Source: JANQTF01 sp036835375
GTDB taxonomy: Bacteria > Bacteroidota > Bacteroidia > J057
DNA: 41,201 bases
Assembly: GCA_036835375.1 (NCBI GenBank)
Contig: DAITMB010000035.1
Coordinates: 1-41,201 of the forward strand
Direction of reading: 5' to 3'
The notes below the pieces were generated by a model. It did no database searches. It was not told the DNA's origin and was given only the letters and a program-made list of their open reading frames with translations. Below are positions 1-8,030 of this stretch, in pieces. A program made the translations under genes and the position numbers. How positions within the stretch are numbered: the stretch's first letter is position 1; each line of letters starts with the position of its first letter.

Positions 1-214
1 TCGCATTCACACAAGCCGACTGAATGGCCTCCTTCATCGGGCAAGCAGGGGTGGTGAGCATCACCGTGAAACTCACGGCTTTGCCCTGAATGGCAATGTC
101 TTTGATCATTCCTAGAGTGACCAAATCCTTGCGCAGGTCTGGATCATCGACATGACTCAGGGCAGCGAGCACCTTTTCGCGCGTGATTCCTTGGTCTTTT
201 TTTCCGAATAGCAT
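1..214 (-). CDS. Mrp/ApbC-family Fe-S cluster carrier ATPase, N-terminal part (cut by window edge)
   Basis: The visible 71 residues, starting MLFGKKDQGITREKVLAALS, form the MIP18/DUF59 domain that opens Mrp/ApbC (Nbp35-like) P-loop proteins. Family hallmarks are the D-D-P-D-L run, the L-G-M-I-K-D-I segment and T-T-P-A-C-P-M-K with its conserved cysteine. In full-length members this domain precedes a deviant Walker A ATPase that carries and transfers Fe-S clusters in the cytoplasm; that part lies beyond the window edge. The ATG at 214 is the natural start, just before the conserved domain. It is on the same strand as fabD, 192 bp downstream of it. A stand-alone MIP18 protein (SufT-like) cannot be excluded because the ATPase domain is not visible. 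Confidence 0.82.
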   Translation of the reverse strand, partial: MLFGKKDQGITREKVLAALSHVDDPDLRKDLVTLGMIKDIAIQGKAVSFTVMLTTPACPMKEAIQSACVNA

Positions 215-406
215 GCCTTTGATTTACACGAGAACAACGAGGAATGGGAGAGAAAGTTATCGGTAGTCTTGCGGTTGAAAATGATTAGGATCCATAGCAA
301 GTTCTTGATAATCAGAATATTATTTTTGATATCTCAAGTTAGTATCTGTGGATACCAAGCCCTGAAAGTGACGCAGAAAGCAGGCTACAGCAAGCGCCCA
401 CACAGC

Positions 407-1282
407 CTAGCTCATTTGGCTCACCTCAATGGCGCGATCCACTTTCTTGATCAAGCCACTGAGTACCTTACCCGGACCTACTTCAATAAAAGACGTAGCG
501 CCGCTGGTGAGCATGTGTTGAATGGTCTGGGTCCAACGAACGGGAGCAGTCAGTTGGAGCAGGAGATTTGCCTGGATCTCGACGGCGGCAGTGTGGGGCT
601 GTGCAGTTACATTCTGAAACACGGGAATCCGTGCATCCTGGAAGGTGGTATGCTCAATTCCAGCGGCGAGTTCGAGCCTGGCTGGCTCCATGAAGGGAGA
701 ATGGAAAGCTCCATTCACGGAGAGTTCGAGGGCCCGCTTGGCGCCTGCCGCCTGCGCGAGTTCGATGGCTTGTGCAATGCCCGCCCGAGAACCGGAGATG
801 ACGAGCTGCCCAAGGGTGTTGTAATTCGCTGCCACGACGCCCGGCACCTGATCGCAAATGGCTTCTACTTGCTCATCTTCCAGTCCCAAAATCGCAGCCA
901 TTGTGCTGTCTTCCATGTCGCAAGCTTTCTGCATGGCCTTCGCACGGATGGATACGAGGCGCAGACCGTCTTCAAAACTCATGGCTCCAGCAGCGACCAA
1001 GGCGCTGAATTCGCCGAGAGAATGCCCGGCTGTCATGGCGGCTTCGTCGATGACTTCATGTACCTTCGCCGCAATCACGGAGTGAATGTACACGGCGGGT
1101 TGTGTGACGGATGTCCGCATGAGATCCTCTTCGCTGCCTTCCATCATGATCTTGTCGATCTCAAATCCAAGAATTTCATTGGCAGTGGCAAACATGCTTC
1201 GCGCCAGTGAAGACGCTTCGAAGAGAGACTTTCCCATTCCGGGATACTGGGCACCTTGACCAGGGAAAACGAGGGCTTTCAT
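407..1282 (-). CDS. fabD: Malonyl-CoA:ACP transacylase
   Basis: This enzyme moves malonyl groups from CoA to acyl carrier protein, supplying the extender unit of type II fatty acid synthesis in the cytoplasm. The 291-residue product has the expected length. Visible signatures are the N-terminal F-P-G-Q-G-A-Q motif (residues 6-12), the nucleophile motif G-H-S-L-G (86-90, catalytic Ser88), the G-A-F-H-S-P-F-M segment with the catalytic His near 196, and the C-terminal E-V-G-P-G-K-V-L motif. An ATG 11 codons upstream (1315) would only add a non-conserved tail, so the start at 1282 is preferred because family members begin MxALVFPGQG. It is divergent from the SDR reductase gene, with 179 bp between them, and upstream of the mrp-like gene. 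Identification is firm. Confidence 0.95.
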   Translation of the reverse strand: MKALVFPGQGAQYPGMGKSLFEASSLARSMFATANEILGFEIDKIMMEGSEEDLMRTSVTQPAVYIHSVIAAKVHEVIDEAAMTAGHSLGEFSALVAAGAMSFEDGLRLVSIRAKAMQKACDMEDSTMAAILGLEDEQVEAICDQVPGVVAANYNTLGQLVISGSRAGIAQAIELAQAAGAKRALELSVNGAFHSPFMEPARLELAAGIEHTTFQDARIPVFQNVTAQPHTAAVEIQANLLLQLTAPVRWTQTIQHMLTSGATSFIEVGPGKVLSGLIKKVDRAIEVSQMS

Positions 1283-1461
1283 TTGCGTGTAGAAGTTCGA
1301 GTGGGGGGAATTCATTCAAGTGGACTGCTGCAGGGGGTTGGATGAGCAAGTTCCTATCAAGATGTACCGAAAAAAAGCAACTTACTTGAGAAAAGTACCC
1401 AAGTTGAGCAACTTTCCAAGCCCCGCTGAGCGGCGACAAATATACACGTAGAGCCACTAGA

Positions 1462-2220
1462 ATGAAAATTAGTCTTGAAGGCCAGGTGATTTTGGTCACA
1501 GGTGCAAGCCGCGGGATTGGCGCGGCCATTGCCATGTTGCTCGCAGAAGCAGGGGCTTCGGTGGCCCTGCATTACGCAAGCGCTGAGGCGGCCGCCCGCG
1601 AAGTTCAGTCGCGGTGTGGACCACTCTCTCAGCTATTTCAGGCAGATCTCCGGTCCCCACATGCTGCAAAATCCCTGGCTGAAGCGGTGCTCGCCCATTA
1701 TGGTCGTGTGGACGCCCTCGTCAATAATGCGGGCATGGCACGGGCCATGGACAATGATCCCAGCCCCGAGGCGTGGCAACGGTTGTGGGTGGACACCCTG
1801 CAAGTCAATCTCGTGGCGGCTGCCCAAGCCTGTGACACGCTCCTGCCGCACATGATTGCGCGGGGCAATGGCCGCCTCATTCACATCGCTTCTCGCGCTG
1901 CTTTCCGGGGAGACACGCCAGATTATGCGGCGTATGCAGCTTCCAAAGGTGGGTTGGTGGCCTATAGTCGAACCATCGCGCGTGGGTATGGCAAGCAGGG
2001 GATCAAGTCCTTTGTCGTAGCTCCGGGATTTACCCAGACAGATATGGCCGCGCCATTTATCCAGCAATATGGCCCAGACTACGTGACCAACGACCTCGCA
2101 CTGAGTGAGCTGACGGCGCCGAAAGACATTGCCCCCACCGTCTTGTTTCTCGCGAGCGGATGGATGGATCACGCCACGGGTTGCACCATCGACATCAATG
2201 CCGGTAGCTATGTTAGGTGA
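1462..2220 (+). CDS. SDR-family oxidoreductase (3-oxoacyl-ACP reductase-like)
   Basis: A classical short-chain dehydrogenase of 252 residues with a Rossmann fold. It shows the cofactor motif T-G-A-S-R-G-I-G near residues 14-21, the N-N-A-G motif near 88-91, a catalytic serine in H-I-A-S-R, and the Y-x-x-x-K pair (Y-A-A-S-K). The Arg after the first glycine turn suggests NADPH preference. The C-terminal segment ending with G-C-T-I-D-I-N-A-G resembles FabG-type reductases. It sits opposite fabD, which would suit fatty-acid metabolism, but classical SDRs act on very varied substrates and this copy is not in a fab operon, so the substrate stays open. Downstream lies only the repeat island. Confidence 0.88.
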   Translation: MKISLEGQVILVTGASRGIGAAIAMLLAEAGASVALHYASAEAAAREVQSRCGPLSQLFQADLRSPHAAKSLAEAVLAHYGRVDALVNNAGMARAMDNDPSPEAWQRLWVDTLQVNLVAAAQACDTLLPHMIARGNGRLIHIASRAAFRGDTPDYAAYAASKGGLVAYSRTIARGYGKQGIKSFVVAPGFTQTDMAAPFIQQYGPDYVTNDLALSELTAPKDIAPTVLFLASGWMDHATGCTIDINAGSYVR

Positions 2221-2269
2221 TAATCGGGGAGGAAGATCTGTGTGCAGGATAAATAAGGCGCAGGTAGGT

Positions 2270-2426
2270 GGCAGTCGCTACGCGCCTGCGATTTTTCAGG
2301 GATTGGCCCAAAGCTACCGAGGTGCGAATCGCTATGCGCTTCGATTTTTGACCAAATGTGAAACAATCCAATTCCAGCATATGCCTCAGGCGCATCGCGA
2401 CTGACACCTCGGTAGAATCAGATCAA
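2270..2426. repeat. REP-like module, left copy
   Basis: This stretch begins with GGCAGTCGCTACGCGCCTG, continues through a T-rich spacer, and contains CTACCGAGGTG...CGCTATGCGCT at 2314-2340. The reverse complement of that arm recurs imperfectly at 2388-2414 (AGGCGCATCGCGACTGACAC then CTCGGTAG), so the two arms can form a long imperfect hairpin. A diverged copy with the same order of blocks lies at 3042-3180, in the same orientation, on the other side of the transposase remnant. Paired palindromic units around a Y1 transposase gene are the arrangement known for REP elements and their RAYT transposases. Mobility is inferred, not shown. Confidence 0.65.
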
Positions 2427-2665
2427 CNNNNNNNNNNNNNNNNNNNNNNNNNNNNNNNNNNNNNNNNNNNNNNNNNNNNNNNNNNNNNNNNNNNNNNNNN
2501 NNNNNNNNNNNNNNNNNNNNNNNNNNNCAGGCGCATCGCGACTGACACCTCGGTAGAATCAGATCAACGCAAGCTCTTTCCTTAGGCGCATCGCGACTGA
2601 CACCTCGGTAGAATCAGATCAACGCAAGCTCTTTCCTCAGGCGCGTAGTGACTGACACTTTTAAT
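2388..2665. repeat. 55-bp tandem repeat array interrupted by an assembly gap
   Basis: A 55-bp unit starting AGGCGCATCGCGACTGACAC occurs at 2388 (cut by the gap), 2529 and 2584, and a decayed partial copy starts at 2639 (AGGCGCGTAGTGACTGACAC). The two complete copies right of the gap are nearly identical, differing near their ends (TTCCTT versus TTCCTC). The distance from 2388 to 2529 is not a multiple of 55, so the gap length is not trustworthy and the true copy number is unknown. Each unit contains the right arm of the REP-like hairpin. The unit carries no convincing reading frame. Confidence 0.85.
2427..2527. other. Assembly gap (101 N)
   Basis: A run of 101 undetermined bases lies inside the 55-bp tandem repeat. 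Both sides carry the same repeat, which is the usual cause of a short-read assembly break. Any reading frame drawn through the Ns is meaningless. Confidence 0.99.
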
Positions 2666-2678
2666 TTGACTGCAAGGA

Positions 2679-2954
2679 TCAATCATAAAACTCAAACAAA
2701 TATTTCTCATCATATTCTACCTCGAATTTTTCAAGCATCTCTATGTATTCCTCCCGAAAACTTTTTTTCCTATGATGCTCTTCCTGATTAAGAATGTAAG
2801 AGATAACAGACTGGGTTTGTGATTTAGAATATGAGAAACCCCCATATCCTCGCTGCCAATCAAATATGTGTGGCATCCATGCTGGAATAAGGCTTTTTCG
2901 CCCATTTACAGCAAAAACAAGATGAATTCGAATTTGGGTATATGTATTTGCCAT
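2679..2954 (-). pseudogene. IS200-like Y1 (REP-associated) transposase with internal deletion
   Basis: The 91-residue frame begins MANTYTQIRIHLVFAVNGRK, the typical N-terminus of Bacteroidota IS200/RAYT-like Y1 transposases, and ends with the typical tail (N-Q-E-E-H-H-R-K-K, then F-E-V-E-Y-D-E-K-Y-L-F). Full-length relatives are around 150 residues. Here about 55-60 central residues are missing, including the HUH metal-binding motif that normally reads M-P-D-H-x-H. The catalytic motif Y-x-x-x-Q is kept (Tyr42, Gln46). The deletion left the frame open. Without HUH the protein should not cut DNA. The gene is AT-richer than its surroundings and is flanked on both sides by REP-like modules. Translation of the shortened protein is possible but unproven. 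Confidence 0.8.
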
Positions 2955-3041
2955 GGATAGATCGATTGGAATTTTGATAAGTGAATTGGCAGCAAACTAA
3001 TATGTGAAAAATTGGAGGAATCCTCAACGAATATATCTGGA

Positions 3042-3180
3042 GGCAGTCGCTACGCTCCTGTAGTTATTTAGGGACCGAATATCGGCTATCGAGATGCGCA
3101 TAGCTATGCGCTTGCGGTTTTTTATTAGGCGCGTATCGATTGAAACCAAGGTAGAACAAACACTACGCAAGCCCTCACCA
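3042..3180. repeat. REP-like module, right copy (diverged)
   Basis: The blocks follow the same order as in the left copy: GGCAGTCGCTACG, a TTTAGGGA spacer, CTATCGAGATGCGCATAGCT then ATGCGCTT, a T-run, AGGCGCGTATCGATTGAAAC, then AAGGTAGAA and GCAAGCCCTC. Substitutions are scattered throughout, so this copy is older or under less constraint than the left one. At 3096-3111 it holds a perfect 16-bp palindrome, GCGCATAGCTATGCGC. Together with the left copy it brackets the transposase remnant in direct orientation. Confidence 0.6.
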
Positions 3181-3362
3181 CGGGGACAATATTTTCAACC
3201 CCAACCCTTTAGGTCAACTTATTCATGTTTTGTCATGAATATATTAGGAAGATATTTCTTAAAGAATTACTTCAGATCGGCCAGTCGGATTGGTAGTATC
3301 AACGTCCTAAACGCGCTTTCACGATCGCATGAGACAAATATCTCATACAAAATGAAATGCGA
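3181..3362. other. Intergenic stretch without recognisable gene
   Basis: This AT-rich stretch follows the right REP-like module and precedes the end of the lipoprotein gene. I see no convincing reading frame, RNA gene or terminator in it. The frame over 3094-3441 runs through the repeat and into the antisense of the lipoprotein gene, so it is not considered coding. Confidence 0.5.
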
Positions 3363-3848
3363 TCAGCGAACGACTTTGATAAAATCCGTCCATACGACAT
3401 TGCCTGGCTCACCATCGATAGGGGTAGCTATATTACCTTGACGGTCAACCAGTTTGATCTGGTAGCGCACACTGTCTTCGAGTCGTCCGGGGCGAACAAT
3501 GGTGGCACCCAGCTTCACCGTGATGAGGCCCTGAATAGAAGGGTTTTGAACTTCTGGGGTCAGGTTGGGCAAAGAAAAACTATTGGTTGCCTGCGCTTCT
3601 GTCAGCCCATCGTTGATGCGCGAATCAATGATCATCAGATTGAGAACTCCCTGGTCAATCTCTCCACCCAGGTCGCCGTCGCCGTCTTGAAATCGGAAGG
3701 TAATGCTGATTTGATCGGTCAAGCTCTTGACAGTTCTGGGCTGAATATCAACGTATTCGATTTGTGGCTCCAACGGAAACACAGGTTCGCTGGAACATGC
3801 CGTAGCAAGTAGAATCAGAGGGAGGAGGGCTAGGATAGTGATGCGCAT
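3363..3848 (-). CDS. Hypothetical lipoprotein
   Basis: The 161-residue product opens with a lipoprotein signal peptide (hydrophobic core L-A-L-L-P-L-I-L-L, lipobox A-T-A-C, Cys18), so it should be lipid-anchored in the cell envelope. The mature part has a D-G-D-G-D-L-G-G segment near residues 55-62, reminiscent of acidic calcium-binding turns in secreted Bacteroidota proteins, and then looks beta-rich. I cannot assign a family. A CAAAAATA at 3911-3918 reads TATTTTTG on the minus strand and could be its -7 element. It stands alone between the repeat island and a long non-coding stretch. Confidence 0.72.
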   Translation of the reverse strand: MRITILALLPLILLATACSSEPVFPLEPQIEYVDIQPRTVKSLTDQISITFRFQDGDGDLGGEIDQGVLNLMIIDSRINDGLTEAQATNSFSLPNLTPEVQNPSIQGLITVKLGATIVRPGRLEDSVRYQIKLVDRQGNIATPIDGEPGNVVWTDFIKVVR

Positions 3849-4507
3849 ATCAATTTAGGTAGTCATGAGAGTAAAATAAGAGGAATCAACCGTGTTTCCA
3901 ATCTTTACAACAAAAATATGAGACGGGTGAGATGGGAGTTGCAGGCAAGAATCTGCTGGAATATCAGGCTTCTTGAAGGTAAATGAATGGCGCCGGATAG
4001 AAGATGTCAAGCAGGTAATTTTCATAAAGCCAACGACTCGGAATAAACGATTTTTGAGCCGATTCGGTTCTGGAAAGGCCAACAAAACATTCAGGTACCT
4101 GGACGAAATGACCCGGGCAATGAGGTCAGCAATTCTATGAGAATGAGGAGATTCAGGGAAATCTGCTCACGGAATCTCAGAAACTTTTCGCATGATCAGA
4201 TACCAGAAAGTGGCGCTTACCACGAGCTGGGGTGTCTTTCTTTGGTTGGTGATGATAGGGCTAATGCAGCACAACGGTTGGGCAAAAGCAGTCACAACTC
4301 AGAAATCGGCCCGACACAAATCTTCGTGAGTGTGCCTTCCTTTCGATCAAGATTTTCTATTTTCGGTCTCTTCGGTTGCTGTTCACCAACAAATCATCAG
4401 GTAAGAGATCATGCAAGAAAGGAAACCCTAGGCCATATTGGTGTCCGGCTTCAGCTTCGCTGCATTTGTCTTGGTTCCCCATTCATTCCGAAAAATACGA
4501 TTGTCTC
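3849..4507. other. Long intergenic region upstream of pyruvate carboxylase
   Basis: No large gene is apparent in these 659 bases. The open frame joining the pyc frame from 4376 has no conserved content before the ATG at 4508. A possible 45-codon small membrane or secreted protein lies at 4192-4329 and is listed separately. The region probably carries the promoters of the leftward lipoprotein gene and of pyc, but no perfect TAnnTTTG element stands immediately before pyc. Confidence 0.5.
4192..4329 (+). CDS. Possible small membrane or secreted protein (45 aa)
   Basis: An ATG at 4192 opens a 45-codon frame reading M-I-R-Y-Q-K-V-A-L-T-T, then the hydrophobic stretch W-G-V-F-L-W-L-V-M-I-G-L-M, then W-A-K-A and a short basic tail ending K-S-S. 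A positive N-terminus, a hydrophobic core and an A-x-A-like end look like a signal peptide or a single transmembrane helix. No homologue is recognised and no clear ribosome site is seen, so chance is a real possibility. It lies 178 bp before pyruvate carboxylase on the same strand. Confidence 0.3.
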   Translation: MIRYQKVALTTSWGVFLWLVMIGLMQHNGWAKAVTTQKSARHKSS

Positions 4508-7500
4508 ATGCACAACGAAACGCCTCTTTTCAAAAAAGTTCTGGTTGCTAACCGGGGAGAAATTGCCATTCGGGTACTTCGCGCCCTTTCTGAGCTCCAC
4601 GTGAGCACGGTGGCCATCTATTCGCATGAAGATCGATACTCACTGCATCGCTACAAAGCTGACGAGGCCTACATGATCGGTGAGAAAGACGATCCCTTAA
4701 AGCCTTACCTGAGCATTGAGGCCATCATTGGTGTTGCCAAGCGCAAAGGGGTGGACGCGATTCATCCAGGCTACGGATTTTTGTCGGAGAATGTGGCATT
4801 TGTGCGTGCCTGCGAGGCGGCTGGGATCACCTTCATCGGCCCCCGACCAGAGGTCATGGAGCAACTTGGCGACAAAGTGCGCGCTAAAAAAGTCGCTAAA
4901 GCGGTAGGCGTTCCGCTGATTCCAGACAGCCAAATCTCGCTCCAGACCTTGAAAGATGCGGTGAACGAGGCGGAGCGAATCGAATATCCCGTGATGCTCA
5001 AAGCAGCCGCTGGGGGTGGTGGCAGGGGCATGAGGGTTGTTCGGAACGAAGAAGAAATGGCCAAAGCTTTTTATGATGCGCGCAATGAGGCGATGAAATC
5101 ATTTGGAGACGACACGGTTTTTCTCGAAAAATTCATCGAAAATCCCAAGCACCTCGAAGTCCAGTTGCTCGGTGACAACCACGGCAACTTGGTTCACCTC
5201 TACGAGCGGGACTGCTCTGTGCAGCGCCGATTTCAGAAGGTAGTGGAGCTCGCACCTTCGACGCTTCCTCAACATGTGCGGGAGGAGCTCTACGATTACG
5301 CTACTAAAATAGGCCGACACGTGGGCTATAACAACGCCGGAACCGCAGAATTTCTCGTGGACAAGGACTACCGCGTGTATTTTATTGAGGTGAATCCACG
5401 CATTCAGGTGGAGCACACCGTGACGGAAGAGATCACGGGCATCGACATTGTGAAGTCTCAGGTACTGATCGCTGCGGGGGCTCGGCTCTCCGATCCTGAA
5501 ATCGGGATCGATAGTCAAGAATCCATCAACATCACGGGGTTTGCGGTACAGTGTCGCATTACAACAGAAGATCCTACGGAGCAATTCAAGCCCGATTACG
5601 GGCAGATCATCGCCTATCGTAGCGCAGGAGGATTTGGCATTCGTCTCGACGGCGGAAGCATCTATCCTGGCATGAAGATTTCTCCCTTTTTTGACTCGAT
5701 GTTGGTCAAAGTCACTGGCTGGGGACGTAGCCTGAAAGGTGCTACGGAGCGCATCGACCGTGCCTTGCGCGAGTTTCGCATTCGTGGGGTGATGACCAAC
5801 ATTCAGTTTTTGCGCAATGTTATCAACCATCCGGAGTTTCAGAAAGGGAATGCCAATGTGGGATTTTTGCAGACCTATCCGGAGCTGACTGCCATTCGGG
5901 TAGGCCGGGACCGTGGCACCAAAACCCTGTCTTTTTTGGGGGACATCATTGTGAATGGGAACCCCGACGTAAAATATACCGATCCGAGGGTGCAATTTCG
6001 CGAGGCACACGTGCCACCGTTTGACAAGAACAGCAGTTTTCCTTACGGCACGCGCAACCGGTTGCAAGACCTCGGGCGCGACGGATTTGTGGAATGGCTT
6101 CGCCAGGAAAAGCGGATTCACTATACCGATACCACGTTTCGCGATGCGCATCAGTCGCTCATGGCGACCCGCATGAGGACCTACGACCTCTACATGGTTG
6201 CCGAAGGCTATGCCCGGCACCATCCCGAGATTTTTTCCATTGAGATGTGGGGTGGCGCGACGTTTGATGTTTGCCTCAGATTTCTCAAAGAAAATCCGTG
6301 GGAGCGCCTACGCATTTTGCGAGACAAAATGCCCAACATTCTTTTCCAAATGCTCCTGCGCGGCTCCAATGCCGTGGGATATAAGTCATATCCCGATAAT
6401 TTGGTTCGGAAATTCATTGTTCACGCTGCCAAAGAGGGCATCGACATTTTCCGCATTTTCGATTCGCTCAACTGGCTCGAAGCCATGAAGGTGAGCATCA
6501 AGGCTGTGCGGGAAGAAACCGATTCCCTAGCGGAAGCCTGCATTTGCTACACAGGCGACATCGCCAACCCTGCGCGCAACAAATATGACCTTGGCTACTA
6601 CCTCGACTTGGCTCGCCGCCTCGAAGACGAAGGGGCTCACCTTCTGGCGATCAAGGATATGGCGGGGCTGCTCAAGCCGCTAGCCGCCGTGCAATTGGTG
6701 ACAGAGCTAAAAAAACACCTCTCCATCCCCATTCACCTGCACACCCACGACACCTCCGGCAATCAGCTCACGACTTATCTCAAGGCCATTGAGGCGGGAG
6801 TTGATGTGGTCGATGTCGCGTTGGCTTCCATGTCGGGCCTCACTTCGCAGCCCAATTTTAATTCTCTGGTCGCCGCACTAGAGGGCCACGAGCGAAGCCA
6901 CGAAGGGGTGAATTTGAGTTCTCTCAACACATTTTCAAACTACTTCGAAGTGGTGAGAGAGCGCTACTATCCCTTCGAATCTGCCCTCCGCGCAGGAACT
7001 GCGCAGGTGTATGAGCACGAGATCCCCGGTGGTCAATATTCCAACCTTTTGCCGCAGGCCCGATCGCTGGGGTTAGAGAACAAGTTCGAAAAGATCAAAG
7101 AAAATTACGCCATCGTCAACCGCATGTTTGGTGATATCGTTAAGGTTACCCCTTCTTCGAAGGTCGTGGGCGACATGGCGTTGTTCATGACTTCCAACGG
7201 TCTCACGGAGGAAGACGTGATGAACAGAGGGCATGAGCTGTCCTTTCCCGATTCCGTCAAAGGCTTTTTTCGGGGAGATCTCGGCCAGCCCTATGGTGGC
7301 TTTCCAGCTACACTCCAGAAGATCATTCTCAAGGAGGAGGTTCCCTACACCGATCGTCCCAACGCGCACCTCGCACCGATCGATTTCGATAAAGAATTCG
7401 GAGAATTTCGCCAGCGATTTGACAATCCACGGATGGATTTCCTCGATTTTATTAGCTACCAGCTCTATCCCAAGGTGTTCGAAGACTACTATCGCCACTT

Positions 7501-7957
7501 TGAGGATTACGACGAGGTGATGAAGCTCCCCACTGAAGCATTTTTCTTTCCGATGAAGCCCAATGAGGAAATCATGGTAAGAATTGCGCCCGGAAAGAAG
7601 CTGCTGATCAGCTACATGTACATGCTGGAGCCTGATGAAGATGGAAAGCGAGCGGTCTATTTCAAAATCAACGGGCAGACCCGCTCCGTGGATATTCGGG
7701 ACCGTAACATCGCGGTGCAGAAGGTGGAGCACAAGAAGGCAAAAGAACCCAACGAGATTGGAGCGCCTCTGCAAGGAAAACTGAGTGCTGTGCTCGTGGA
7801 AGTAGGGCAGGAGGTGAGGAAAAATGAGCCGCTGTTTGTGATCGAAGCCATGAAAATGGAATCCACAATCTCAGCGCCCAAATCAGGCGTGATCAAATAC
7901 TTACATCTCAAGGCAGGTGTGATGGTGGATCAAGATGACCTTGTCATTGAAATGTAA
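4508..7957 (+). CDS. pyc: Pyruvate carboxylase
   Basis: This biotin enzyme carboxylates pyruvate to oxaloacetate with ATP and bicarbonate, refilling the TCA cycle in the cytoplasm. The product has 1149 residues, the usual full length. Domain order is canonical: biotin carboxylase (K-V-L-V-A-N-R-G-E-I-A near the start, Gly-rich ATP-grasp loop A-A-A-G-G-G-G-R-G-M-R, E-V-N-P-R-I-Q-V-E-H), carboxyltransferase TIM barrel from about residue 537 (Y-T-D-T-T-F-R-D-A-H-Q-S, metal-site H-L-H-T-H-D-T), allosteric linker, and a biotin carrier domain with E-A-M-K-M-E-S around residue 1114-1120, where Lys is biotinylated. The ATG at 4508 fits the family N-terminus; the frame extends 44 codons further upstream but that part is not conserved. 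It appears monocistronic, with hairpins following it. Confidence 0.96.
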   Translation: MHNETPLFKKVLVANRGEIAIRVLRALSELHVSTVAIYSHEDRYSLHRYKADEAYMIGEKDDPLKPYLSIEAIIGVAKRKGVDAIHPGYGFLSENVAFVRACEAAGITFIGPRPEVMEQLGDKVRAKKVAKAVGVPLIPDSQISLQTLKDAVNEAERIEYPVMLKAAAGGGGRGMRVVRNEEEMAKAFYDARNEAMKSFGDDTVFLEKFIENPKHLEVQLLGDNHGNLVHLYERDCSVQRRFQKVVELAPSTLPQHVREELYDYATKIGRHVGYNNAGTAEFLVDKDYRVYFIEVNPRIQVEHTVTEEITGIDIVKSQVLIAAGARLSDPEIGIDSQESINITGFAVQCRITTEDPTEQFKPDYGQIIAYRSAGGFGIRLDGGSIYPGMKISPFFDSMLVKVTGWGRSLKGATERIDRALREFRIRGVMTNIQFLRNVINHPEFQKGNANVGFLQTYPELTAIRVGRDRGTKTLSFLGDIIVNGNPDVKYTDPRVQFREAHVPPFDKNSSFPYGTRNRLQDLGRDGFVEWLRQEKRIHYTDTTFRDAHQSLMATRMRTYDLYMVAEGYARHHPEIFSIEMWGGATFDVCLRFLKENPWERLRILRDKMPNILFQMLLRGSNAVGYKSYPDNLVRKFIVHAAKEGIDIFRIFDSLNWLEAMKVSIKAVREETDSLAEACICYTGDIANPARNKYDLGYYLDLARRLEDEGAHLLAIKDMAGLLKPLAAVQLVTELKKHLSIPIHLHTHDTSGNQLTTYLKAIEAGVDVVDVALASMSGLTSQPNFNSLVAALEGHERSHEGVNLSSLNTFSNYFEVVRERYYPFESALRAGTAQVYEHEIPGGQYSNLLPQARSLGLENKFEKIKENYAIVNRMFGDIVKVTPSSKVVGDMALFMTSNGLTEEDVMNRGHELSFPDSVKGFFRGDLGQPYGGFPATLQKIILKEEVPYTDRPNAHLAPIDFDKEFGEFRQRFDNPRMDFLDFISYQLYPKVFEDYYRHFEDYDEVMKLPTEAFFFPMKPNEEIMVRIAPGKKLLISYMYMLEPDEDGKRAVYFKINGQTRSVDIRDRNIAVQKVEHKKAKEPNEIGAPLQGKLSAVLVEVGQEVRKNEPLFVIEAMKMESTISAPKSGVIKYLHLKAGVMVDQDDLVIEM

Positions 7958-8003
7958 GAGACGAAACAAATGACCGCAAAGACACCGAAACGCCAAAACA
8001 AAA

Positions 8004-8030
8004 AAGGGACAACCGTACTGGTCGTCCCTT
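8004..8030. terminator. Hairpin after pyruvate carboxylase, possible terminator
   Basis: AAGGGACAACC (8004-8014) and GGTCGTCCCTT (8020-8030) pair with one mismatch across a 5-nt loop. It lies 47 bp after the pyc stop. The T-rich side (complement of CAAAAAA) is on the minus strand, so as a plus-strand terminator it lacks a U-tract. Two more inverted repeats follow, at 8044-8072 (CCGCGA/TCGCGG) and 8084-8108 (CTGTC/GACAG core). Confidence 0.45.

Noticed and set aside
269..1210. 313-codon plus-strand open frame
   Set aside because: It lies antisense to fabD, whose product has every family motif; the plus-strand translation has no recognisable family and an unusual Cys/His-rich composition.
2358..2585. 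Open frame running through the assembly gap
   Set aside because: Most of it is undetermined bases and the rest is the tandem repeat.
2388..2665. CRISPR array
   Set aside because: The repeats are directly tandem with a 55-bp period and no unique spacers, and no cas genes are near.
3855..4085. 76-codon minus-strand frame upstream of the lipoprotein gene
   Set aside because: No signal, family or conserved pattern; it lies where the lipoprotein promoter should be.
5099..6223. 374-codon minus-strand frame
   Set aside because: Antisense shadow of the biotin carboxylase part of pyruvate carboxylase.
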